Of a DNA stretch of 18,945 nt, positions 1 to 6,781 are shown one piece after another; position 1 is the stretch's first letter, and each line of letters starts with the position of its first letter. This DNA comes from an uncultured Lysobacteraceae bacterium (GTDB lineage Bacteria; Pseudomonadota; Gammaproteobacteria; Xanthomonadales; Rhodanobacteraceae), in contig CAMLSI010000028.1 of the NCBI GenBank assembly GCA_946482585.1, positions 1 to 18,945 on the forward strand, given 5' to 3'. A model generated the notes under the pieces. The model worked only from the letters and a program-made list of their open reading frames with translations. It had not been told where the DNA came from and did not search any database. The translations under genes were made by a program, and so were the position numbers.

Positions 1-979
1 CCCAGTAGATATCGTTGATCTGGTTGTCGACGGAAGCAAAGAACACGTGCAGTCGTTCCGCGTAGATGCCGAGGGCGGGATCGCTGGCCGCGTTCGGCGC
101 GCCATTGTTCTGCGAAAGGTTCTCGTAGCGCCATTTGCCGTCGTCCGTCGTCAACAGCGCGATGTGGCCGTTGTTGTCGCGGAACACGATGTGCGGCTGC
201 CCGCCGTAGCCGATCGCGGCCGGGTCGCCGGCGGCGCCCACGGGGCACTGGCTCTTGGCCGTCAGGTCCTCGTAGTGCCACGCGCCGTCGGCGAAATACA
301 GACGCGCCAGGCGGTCGTTGCGATCGCGATAGAAGCATTCGAGCCTGTTGTCATACGCGAGGAAAACGGGAATGCCCTGAGCCGGCGGCGCGCGGTTCGC
401 GCCCGTGATCAGGTCCTGACGCACCCAGCTGCCGTCGTAGTAGAAATGCCCGAGGCCGCCGCCGGCGAGATAGGCCACGTGCAACTGGCCGTAGACGAAG
501 ATGGCCGCCGGGTCGTCCGTCGCATCCGCCAGCGAGCCGCGTACGACGCTCGCCATGTCCTCCCAGTGCCAGGCGCCGTCGCGGAAATAGACGTGCGAAA
601 TGTGATTCTGGTCATCGCGGTAGAACGTGTGCAGTTGCCCCGGCGTGACTGCGCAGGCCGCTCCGCCTTCCATCGCGCGGGAGCGCGCCTTGGTTTGCAG
701 GTCCTCGTAGAACCAGCCGTCGCCGTTGGCATAGTAGATATGCGAGAAGCCTTCGGAGTCGGCATCGAAGAGCGCATGCCATTGCCCTTGCGTCGTAACC
801 GTCGTCACGCCGCTCTTGCCGAAGTGTTGGCTGCCGGTGAGCCTGGTGAGGCTTTGCGACATCCAGCCCGCCTCGTCGTCATAGTAGTAGTCGATGATCG
901 TGCCGTCGGCGGCGGTGAACGCGACGTGCATCTGTTCGTAGGACACGGTTACAGCGGGACGACCCTTGATGGCCGGCAT
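1..979 (-). CDS. Beta-propeller lectin-like protein, C-terminus outside window
   Basis: The reading frame is open from the ATG at 979 to the left edge (326 codons) with no stop, so the gene is partial. The start is set by an AGGA seven bases upstream. The protein is a chain of repeats of about 46-50 residues. Each blade ends in an aromatic-rich strand, such as HVYFRDGAWHWEDM and RLYFADGAWHYEDL, with the key Trp at residues 39, 89, 137, 185, 234 and 283. Each new blade tends to begin DPAAI...GQLHV. Six blades are complete and a seventh has begun. The pattern resembles fucose-binding propeller lectins (AAL/PLL type), where blade-edge Trp and His residues contact sugar. No signal peptide is visible, so it may be cytoplasmic or released by another route. 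The repeat is certain, the propeller likely and sugar binding inferred. Other propeller families remain possible. Confidence 0.72.
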   Translation of the reverse strand, partial: MPAIKGRPAVTVSYEQMHVAFTAADGTIIDYYYDDEAGWMSQSLTRLTGSQHFGKSGVTTVTTQGQWHALFDADSEGFSHIYYANGDGWFYEDLQTKARSRAMEGGAACAVTPGQLHTFYRDDQNHISHVYFRDGAWHWEDMASVVRGSLADATDDPAAIFVYGQLHVAYLAGGGLGHFYYDGSWVRQDLITGANRAPPAQGIPVFLAYDNRLECFYRDRNDRLARLYFADGAWHYEDLTAKSQCPVGAAGDPAAIGYGGQPHIVFRDNNGHIALLTTDDGKWRYENLSQNNGAPNAASDPALGIYAERLHVFFASVDNQINDIYW

Positions 980-1093
980 GACGATATCCTCGCGAGAAAG
1001 TGGCGGAATCAAACGGGAATATGCCGCAAATATACATTGCAGCTCGTCCACAATACCTCATGTAGACATGTTCCCACCAGGATCCGGCGCACT

Positions 1094-1165
1094 GCGGACC
1101 GGAGTCCGCTCCGGTCCGCGGTTCGCGAGACTGTCCGCCGCCGATCGCGAACCCTCGGCGGCGGA
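1094..1165. other. Two adjacent perfect 11-bp hairpins
   Basis: Positions 1094-1104 pair perfectly with 1109-1119 around a TCCG loop. Positions 1134-1144 pair perfectly with 1155-1165 around a 10-base loop. A competing pairing also exists: GGTTCGCGA at 1120-1128 is complementary to 1145-1153. The block lies just after the cytochrome-like gene (stop at 1183, minus strand) and before the lectin-like gene. Neither side has a T-run, so it is not a textbook intrinsic terminator. It may end, slow or protect the upstream transcript. Confidence 0.5.
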
Positions 1166-1182
1166 CCGCGGCAGCGGCGCGG

Positions 1183-2676
1183 CTACTGCCCGCCGGCGGC
1201 GCCGCTCGCGGCCTGCGGCGGCGGATTCACCGGCAGCAGGTTAGGCACGACATACAACGAGCCGGCGGCCGTCACGTGACTGATCGCGATGCGCCGCTGC
1301 TTGAGATTCGGCAGCGGCGCGACGTCGGTGAAGGTCGCGGGGTTGTGGCAGGAGAAACAGTTGCCGACGTTCGCGGGCGCCGTGGAACCCGTGAAATTCT
1401 GCACGAAGGTCTCGGCCGTCACGTTCGCGAGATTGACCGAGCCGACGGCATTGCTCTGGTTGCTGGTCAGAGTGAACGTGCCGGGCCTCATCCAGACCGT
1501 GCCGATCAGGTCGTAGTTCGCGAATTTCCGTTGCGCGGCCGGCTGCTGATTCAGGATGTCGTGCGCCGATGCGTTGACGGCGTCGATGTTGGCCGGACCA
1601 TCGGGCGAGAACGTCTCGCCGCCGGTGCGGTTGGCCAGGACCGCATTGCTGACCGGCGAGAATTTCTGCGTTTTCGGATCGAAGGTGAAGGTCGGCGTCG
1701 CGGTCAGCGTCGTCGTGATCGTCGTGCTCGGCGCCGACAGCGGCGTGCTGGCGCTGCTCGCCGTGGTCTGCGTGCTCGGCCGGTTGGTCTGGTCGTAAGG
1801 CGTACCGCCGCGATACAGCGTGTACGTGCGCGGATCGCTGGCCGTCGAGCCCGGATCGAACGTGCCGTCCTTGAAGCGCGGCGAATTGTCCTTGTGCTCG
1901 AAGGTCGCCCAGAGGAATTCCGGATGGTTGACGGTCTGTCCCACCACGTGCAGGCCGAGCAGCGCCACGTCGACGGTCGCCGTCGTGCCACCCGGCGCGA
2001 CATAGAGCGTGTTGTCCGACGTCAGGAACGTGGTGAGGACCGGCACCTTGGCGCGCGTCACGAAGGCACCGGCCGGGGGCTGCTGACCGGGCTCGAGCCG
2101 CAGCCAGGTCGCCTTGAACACGGCCGCGCCGACGTCGAAATAGTCCGAATCGGGATTCTTCTGATAGCCGCCATCGACGACCCGGTTGCGCCGGACCGTG
2201 CGGAAGTAGCGATCGTTCATGTGCACCGACGCATAGACCGGATAGCCGTTCGGCGCGACGAGCATGTTGCCGTCGGCCTCGACGATGGCGCCGGTCCCCT
2301 CGATCGGACCGCCGCGTCCATGCACGGCCCGCGTGGCCAGCGTGAGCGTGCGCGTGCCCTCGGCCGACGTGCCGGCCGGCAGATCGTCGATCGTCGGCAG
2401 GTTCAGGAATCGCGGCGTGCCGCGCGCATCGAGCGCGGTCGCCCAGACGAAGGCTTCCCACGACCATTGGTGAAACTGGCAATCGACCGCGTTCAGCGGC
2501 GTGTCCTCCGTCGGGAAGACCGCCTTGGGCTTGAGGAACGACGGCAGGAATTCCGACCAGCCGAGTCGTGGGCATTCCTGCGCCGCCGGCGCCGCCGTTT
2601 CGTCGGCCGCGGCCAGCATCGATGTCGGCGCAAGCAGCAGTGCGACGCCGGTCAGTCCGCCGAGCTTTCGTTTCAT
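1183..2676 (-). CDS. Exported c-type-cytochrome-like protein, one haem site
   Basis: The 497-residue protein starts at an ATG preceded by AGGGGA. Residues 1-23 form a signal peptide (KRK, hydrophobic core, then LAAADE), so it is periplasmic. One haem-attachment motif, CFSCH (residues 440-444), lies near the C-terminus. Two tryptophan-rich segments, WSWEAFVWAT (71-80) and HPEFLWATFEHKDN (251-264), are shared, as I recall, by a family of large uncharacterised proteobacterial proteins with a late CxxCH. A Ser/Thr-rich low-complexity stretch at about 300-330 separates the main domain from the haem region. The likely role is a periplasmic electron carrier or oxidoreductase subunit; no substrate can be read from the sequence. 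The lectin-like gene lies 203 bases downstream on the same strand, beyond strong hairpins, so cotranscription is uncertain. Confidence 0.72.
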   Translation of the reverse strand: MKRKLGGLTGVALLLAPTSMLAAADETAAPAAQECPRLGWSEFLPSFLKPKAVFPTEDTPLNAVDCQFHQWSWEAFVWATALDARGTPRFLNLPTIDDLPAGTSAEGTRTLTLATRAVHGRGGPIEGTGAIVEADGNMLVAPNGYPVYASVHMNDRYFRTVRRNRVVDGGYQKNPDSDYFDVGAAVFKATWLRLEPGQQPPAGAFVTRAKVPVLTTFLTSDNTLYVAPGGTTATVDVALLGLHVVGQTVNHPEFLWATFEHKDNSPRFKDGTFDPGSTASDPRTYTLYRGGTPYDQTNRPSTQTTASSASTPLSAPSTTITTTLTATPTFTFDPKTQKFSPVSNAVLANRTGGETFSPDGPANIDAVNASAHDILNQQPAAQRKFANYDLIGTVWMRPGTFTLTSNQSNAVGSVNLANVTAETFVQNFTGSTAPANVGNCFSCHNPATFTDVAPLPNLKQRRIAISHVTAAGSLYVVPNLLPVNPPPQAASGAAGGQ

Positions 2677-2993
2677 GGTGATTCCCCTGTCGATGATGGA
2701 CTCGATGCGACGGGGCAGCCCCGCCGCGCAGCACGCCCGCCGCCGCTGTGCGCAAACGATCGAATTGCACAGGTGACAAAAGCGTTCGGAGCGACATGAG
2801 CAGGCGGCGTCATGTCGGCATAGCGGAAATGGGATACCGCGCGGCTCACCGCATGAACGACGGCGGCGCAGCGATCGCCGATCGCAGTGCCTGCGCCGAA
2901 CCGAGCGGCTTCCTCGACAAACGGCGGTTCGGGCGGCTCGCTGGCGCGCGTTCTACGAGGCACGGCACATCCCACTCGACCTCGGGCATCCAC
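2677..2993. promoter_or_regulatory. Divergent intergenic region with 7-bp inverted repeat
   Basis: These 317 bases separate the cytochrome-like gene (minus) from the DJ-1-family gene (plus), so both promoters should lie here. CGACATG at 2792-2798 is perfectly repeated in inverted orientation at 2811-2817 with a 12-base gap, a spacing compatible with a dimeric repressor site. TTGTCA on the minus strand (2779-2774) resembles a -35 box, but no good -10 follows. An open frame reaches back through this region from the DJ-1 gene. It is not taken as coding because the Tat signal begins at 2994. Confidence 0.3.
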
Positions 2994-3836
2994 ATGAATC
3001 ACGACGACAGGTATCTTGACCGCAAACGGCGATCACGCCGCGCATTCCTCGGCACGCTGGCCGCCGCGACCGGCTGGGCCGCGAGCCCCATGCTGTTCGG
3101 TCGTTCGATTCCGAAGACCGCCGTCGAACGCAACGCAATCCTTCTGGTATCGACGAACGTCGGCACGATCGGCGGCAACGTGAGCGGCACTTACCTGCCG
3201 GAGATCGCCTATCCGTTCCAGCACTTCGTCGACGCAGGCTATGCCGTCGACATCGTTACGCCAGCGGGCGGCAAGGCCGCGCTGTACGACGCGGGCCGAC
3301 TGAACGACGCCCTGGTGGCGATCCGCGACGACGAACGCTTCGCGACGCGGACGGCAGATACGCTCGCTGGCCGCCATGTCGATCCGTCGCGCTACGCAGG
3401 CATCTACTATCCCGGCGGCCATGGTCAATTTTTCGATGTGGTCGGGGACGAGCGGATCGCACGCGCCGCCACGGCCATACATGCAGCCGGCGGCATCGTC
3501 GGAACGGCCGGCCACGGCACGGCGTGCCTGGTCGACATCACGCTGGAGAACAGTCGCGCGTTCGTGGCGGGCAAGCGCATGACCTGCTTCCCGACCTGGG
3601 CCGAGCACGCCTGGATGAACCTTTCCGATTACGGACGGCTGTTGCCGTTCGACATGCAGCAGCGTCTGGTCGAGCGCGGCGCGGACCTCGTCGGCTGCAC
3701 GCCGGAGACGAAAGACGACAAGACGCTGACCATCGTCACCGATGAAGCGAATCGGCTCGTGACCGGCTCGTTCGCAAGCGCCGCGCGCGAGGTCGCGCAG
3801 ATCATGGACCGGATGATCCGCGCACGCCGCACGTGA
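2994..3836 (+). CDS. Tat-exported DJ-1/PfpI (Hsp31-like) family protein lacking the nucleophile Cys
   Basis: The 280-residue protein starts at the ATG at 2994, chosen because it places a twin-arginine signal, SRRAFLG (residues 14-20), and a hydrophobic stretch at the N-terminus. An earlier in-frame start would bury that signal; the ribosome site at 2994 is weak. The mature part has the class I glutamine-amidotransferase-like fold: a first strand AILLVST (48-54), the loop YPGGHGQFFD (139-148) typical of Hsp31-like members, and the nucleophile elbow VGTAGHGTACL (169-179). Family members normally read CHG at the elbow. Here it is Gly173-His174-Gly175 (codon GGC), with a Cys five residues later (178). 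The protein therefore probably lacks the usual glyoxalase/deglycase or amidase chemistry and may bind ligand or act as a chaperone. It would fold in the cytoplasm before export. Confidence 0.8.
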   Translation: MNHDDRYLDRKRRSRRAFLGTLAAATGWAASPMLFGRSIPKTAVERNAILLVSTNVGTIGGNVSGTYLPEIAYPFQHFVDAGYAVDIVTPAGGKAALYDAGRLNDALVAIRDDERFATRTADTLAGRHVDPSRYAGIYYPGGHGQFFDVVGDERIARAATAIHAAGGIVGTAGHGTACLVDITLENSRAFVAGKRMTCFPTWAEHAWMNLSDYGRLLPFDMQQRLVERGADLVGCTPETKDDKTLTIVTDEANRLVTGSFASAAREVAQIMDRMIRARRT

Positions 3837-4323
3837 AGGTGACGTTTCACCTGCGCCAAGACGACCGATGCGCGATGCGGACGCCGGCGCAATCCCGATT
3901 GGATCAAATGTGACAAGTAACTATTGAAACAATGAACACATAGGCCTTGCGGGCGGCATTGCTGCGGCGCAACGCCGCGCGAACAGGAAAACACCTCGAG
4001 CCTCGCCCGGACAGCGAAGTCTCGCGCTTTCGTCGCTGCTGTCGCGGAGGGACATCGCCGATCTGTGCGGCAGGTCTTACCTCGCCGTCGTGGTTGCCTG
4101 TTACGGTAAATGACACCGGTGCCATAACAATGACCGGCCGTTCTCGAGCCTGCGGCAGTGCCCATTCGCCAGCGTTCCTCGTGCAAGGCCGTTCCGTTCG
4201 GCCTTGACTCGGATAGACACCGGTTACCTTCCGAGTGCGAGGAACGACGTTCGTGGTTCCGGCGAGCGGGGACTGGCGAGAGCGGCCGATTCCAGGGGAT
4301 CCACAACCACGGAGAGGGAAACG
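3837..4323 (+). promoter_or_regulatory. Intergenic leader region of the pectate lyase gene
   Basis: These 487 bases hold no convincing gene. A 6-bp hairpin (3837-3842 with 3847-3852) sits immediately after the DJ-1-family stop. A markedly AT-rich patch at about 3895-3945 is the best place for a promoter; it contains GTGACA, but I cannot assign a convincing -10. TTGACT at 4204-4209 also resembles a -35 box without a clear -10 partner. The open frame upstream of the lyase start lacks a ribosome site and a signal sequence. Confidence 0.3.
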
Positions 4324-6477
4324 ATGAAAGCTTTCGCGTCACGCGGTCTGCTGTCCGCGCTACTGGGGCTCGGCGTCTGGATAGGGGCTGCCCTGCCTGC
4401 CTTCGGCCAGAACCTCGGCACCAATCTCAGCCTCGGCGCCAGCGCCGACGGCTCGAGCAAGGCCAGCGGTACGAGTTTCGGCAATGCGATCGACGGCAAT
4501 ACGACAACCTGGTGGTCGCCGAGCGGCGCGACCGGGCGGATCTCGGTCAAGTGGAGCTCGGCCAAGACGGTCGGCACGGTGATCATCCGCGAACCCGCGG
4601 GCCGCGAGAATCGCATCGGCAGTTGGCGGCTCGTGAACAATGCGAACGGCGCGGTGCTCGCGACCGGAACGGGCGCGAAAACGATCACGTTTCCTTCGGT
4701 CTCGACGACGAAGATCAACTTCGAGATCACGAGTTCGACCAGCGCACCCGCCGTCGCCGAATTCGAGACCTACGGTGCGAGCGCGCCGCCGCCAGCACCG
4801 CTCGTCGTCGCGCTGAGCGCATCGGCATCGGGAACGGGCGCGGCCCTGAACTGGTCCGTCAGCGGCGGCACCGCCGCGCGGCAGCAGATCTATCGCGATA
4901 CCGACGCAGACCCGGCCGGCCGCACGCTCGTCGCCGACAACGTGAGCGGAACGGCTCATTCGGACAGCGGTCTCGCCGCCGGCACGTACTACTACTGGGT
5001 CCGCGCGATCAACGGCAGCGGCACGGGCTATGACTCGAACGCCGCGAGCGTCCGCATCCAGCCCGATTCGGGCGGCCAGTCGGCATGCCGAACCCTCGTC
5101 AACGACGCCAACGTGAACTGGCGCGAATCGGCGCAGCTGACGACCGACCAGCAGATCGTGGCCTGCCTCGCGAGCTCGCTCGGCACGCCGGTCGGTTTCG
5201 GCGCCAAGGCTACCGGCGGCTACGATCCGGCCGGCAGCAGCCGGCTCGTCGTCGTCACCAAACGCAGCTCGGTGTCGGTCGAACAGCAGATCCTCGATGC
5301 GATCGGGTCGCCGGACTACAAGTGGATCGTGTTCGACAAGCGCGACTTCGCTGCGCCGACCGACGTCGCCATGTACCGCCTCGGCTGCACCGCGTCGAAC
5401 GTACTCGCCGCGCTCGGCAACGCCACGGCGGCCGAATGCCGCGACCATCGCCTCTGGTGCGCGAATCGCGGCGTGTCGAGCGCGTCCTGCGAAGACACGT
5501 TCTTCAACGAGCGGCTCAACAACAGCAGCCTCAACGCGTTGAAGATTCCGATGATCGACTCGAACACCACCATCGACGGCCGCGGCGCCCGCGCGAGCTT
5601 CATCTTCAGCGGCTTCCGCATCGGCAACGACAGCGACGGCGCGGCCACGCATACGAGCCGCAACGTGATCATCACCAACAATCGCTTCGTCGGCGTGGGC
5701 CACACCGAAGATCATGCGCTCGATCCGGACATGACCCGCTCGACCGGTCAGTCGCACGACATCTGGATTCACCAGAACACCTTTGAACACACAGGCGACT
5801 CTGCCTACGACGTGAAGATCGGCGCGCACGACATCACCGTGTCGTTCAACCGGCTGCTCGACGTCAAGCGCGCCTCGCTGCACGGGTCGAGCGACGGCGA
5901 AACGGTCAGCGCGGCAATCCGCACCAGCGTCCACGACAACCTGTTCGTGACGACGGACGCGAACTACGGCGAGTCGGCCTACAACGGCCTGCGCCGCGTG
6001 CCGTTGTTGCGCCGCGGCCAGTCGCATCTGTTCAACAACGTGTTCTATGGCTACCGCAAGGATCTGCTCAGCGTCCGTGTCGGCGGCCGCATCGCGTTCG
6101 AGGACAACCTGTTCCTGAACAACGTCGACAACAGCAAGGGCGACGATCTGAACTACTGGATCGCCAACCTGATCCGCGACTACACCGGCGGCAGCATCCG
6201 CGTCACCGGCAGCTACGTCTGGTATGCGAACGCGTCCTGCCAGTTGCAGGGCGCGCCCGGCGACCTGAGCGTCTCCTTCGGCACGACACCGGACATGTAT
6301 GCCGGCTACGACGCGCGCTCGAAGACCCTGATCGCCGCGAACCGCCTGCCGGCCGGCAACGACCTCGCGCGCTATGTGTTCGCCACCGCAGGCAAGGGCG
6401 GCGTGACGCCGTACGTGTCAGCGGAAACGGCCGGCCTCGCGACGATCATCGGCAACGCGCCGCGTACCTGCCAGTAG
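4324..6477 (+). CDS. Secreted multidomain pectate lyase (polysaccharide lyase family 1)
   Basis: The 717-residue protein starts at an ATG preceded by GGAGAGGGAAACG; an in-frame upstream extension lacks a signal and is rejected. Residues 1-29 are a signal peptide ending AFGQ. Residues about 30-152 form a discoidin (F5/8 type C)-like carbohydrate-binding module (NAIDGNTTTWWSPSGA). Residues about 157-247 form a FnIII-like module ending in GTYYYWVRAINGSG. From about 255 a PL1 parallel beta-helix follows, with DGRGA (418-422), NVIITNNRFV (447-456), DIWIHQNTFEHTGDSAYDV (479-497) and ITVSFNRLLDVKRASLHGSSD (504-524 region). RRVPLLRRGQSHLFNNVF (557-574) carries the family's catalytic-arginine region and Asn-rich turn. 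The enzyme would cleave polygalacturonate by calcium-dependent beta-elimination outside the cell. A terminator follows. Substrate could be another uronide polymer. Confidence 0.88.
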   Translation: MKAFASRGLLSALLGLGVWIGAALPAFGQNLGTNLSLGASADGSSKASGTSFGNAIDGNTTTWWSPSGATGRISVKWSSAKTVGTVIIREPAGRENRIGSWRLVNNANGAVLATGTGAKTITFPSVSTTKINFEITSSTSAPAVAEFETYGASAPPPAPLVVALSASASGTGAALNWSVSGGTAARQQIYRDTDADPAGRTLVADNVSGTAHSDSGLAAGTYYYWVRAINGSGTGYDSNAASVRIQPDSGGQSACRTLVNDANVNWRESAQLTTDQQIVACLASSLGTPVGFGAKATGGYDPAGSSRLVVVTKRSSVSVEQQILDAIGSPDYKWIVFDKRDFAAPTDVAMYRLGCTASNVLAALGNATAAECRDHRLWCANRGVSSASCEDTFFNERLNNSSLNALKIPMIDSNTTIDGRGARASFIFSGFRIGNDSDGAATHTSRNVIITNNRFVGVGHTEDHALDPDMTRSTGQSHDIWIHQNTFEHTGDSAYDVKIGAHDITVSFNRLLDVKRASLHGSSDGETVSAAIRTSVHDNLFVTTDANYGESAYNGLRRVPLLRRGQSHLFNNVFYGYRKDLLSVRVGGRIAFEDNLFLNNVDNSKGDDLNYWIANLIRDYTGGSIRVTGSYVWYANASCQLQGAPGDLSVSFGTTPDMYAGYDARSKTLIAANRLPAGNDLARYVFATAGKGGVTPYVSAETAGLATIIGNAPRTCQ

Positions 6478-6501
6478 CCGTCGTTCCGCCGATGACCGAG
6501 G

Positions 6502-6528
6502 GCCGGGCACGGAAGCGTGCCCGGCTTT
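6502..6528 (+). terminator. Intrinsic terminator after pectate lyase
   Basis: GCCGGGCAC (6502-6510) pairs perfectly with GTGCCCGGC (6517-6525) around a six-base loop and is followed by TTT. It begins 25 bases after the pectate lyase stop. The T-run is short, as is common in GC-rich genomes. Confidence 0.6.
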
Positions 6529-6550
6529 CCTGCCCGGCCAAAACGGGCCA

Positions 6551-6734
6551 GCCATACGGGGCCACCCACGCTTCCGGCAAATGGGGCCGGCAAATGGGGC
6601 CACCCACGCTTCAGGGCCGGCAAATGGGGCCACCCACGCTTCAGGCAGCCGGCGACAAATGGAACCACCCATGCTTCAGGGTGACCCGGCGCCAAATGGG
6701 GCCGCCAAATGGGGCCACCCACGCTTCACGGCGG
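6551..6734. repeat. Tandem array of AAATGGGGCC-type units, full and truncated
   Basis: Seven head-to-tail units fill this stretch. Full units read AAATGGGGCCACCCACGCTT plus a variable tail (CAGG...CCGGC). They occupy 6551-6578 (degenerate 5' end), 6592-6621 (30 bases), 6622-6656 (35), 6657-6693 (37, with a GG-to-AA change) and 6707-6734. Two 13-base truncated units, AAATGGGGCCGGC (6579-6591) and AAATGGGGCCGCC (6694-6706), each stand directly before a full unit, which suggests duplication of a short-plus-long composite. The array sits between the lyase terminator and the ribosome site of the protease gene. Open frames through it on both strands are repeat translations and not genes. Its function is unknown. 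Confidence 0.9.
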
Positions 6735-6781
6735 CCCGGATTGCATAAGATCGGCGACTTCGGCCGACTTCGGAGATCGTG

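Noticed and set aside
1276..2799. A 507-codon open frame on the plus strand opposite the cytochrome-like gene
   Set aside because: It is Arg-rich and low in sequence logic, has no signal or domain, and lies fully antisense to a gene with a signal peptide and haem motif. It reflects GC-rich codon shadows.
2748..2993. N-terminal extension of the DJ-1-family gene
   Set aside because: It would place 82 unremarkable residues before a complete Tat signal.
3910..3930. CRP/Clp-like site TGTGA upstream of the pectate lyase
   Set aside because: Only one half-site is present; the partner TCACA is absent at the required spacing.
4360..6027. A 555-codon minus-strand frame opposite the pectate lyase
   Set aside because: It is Arg/Ala/Val shadow sequence without domains, antisense to a clear PL1 enzyme.
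6372..6722. Open frames translating the tandem array (GWPHLPA and MGPPTLQ repeats)
   Set aside because: They arise from repetition of the DNA unit, lack ribosome sites, and the unit lengths 35 and 37 change frame.
6551..6734. Tandem array as a CRISPR
   Set aside because: Units abut with no unique spacers of even length, periods vary from 13 to 37, and no cas genes are present.
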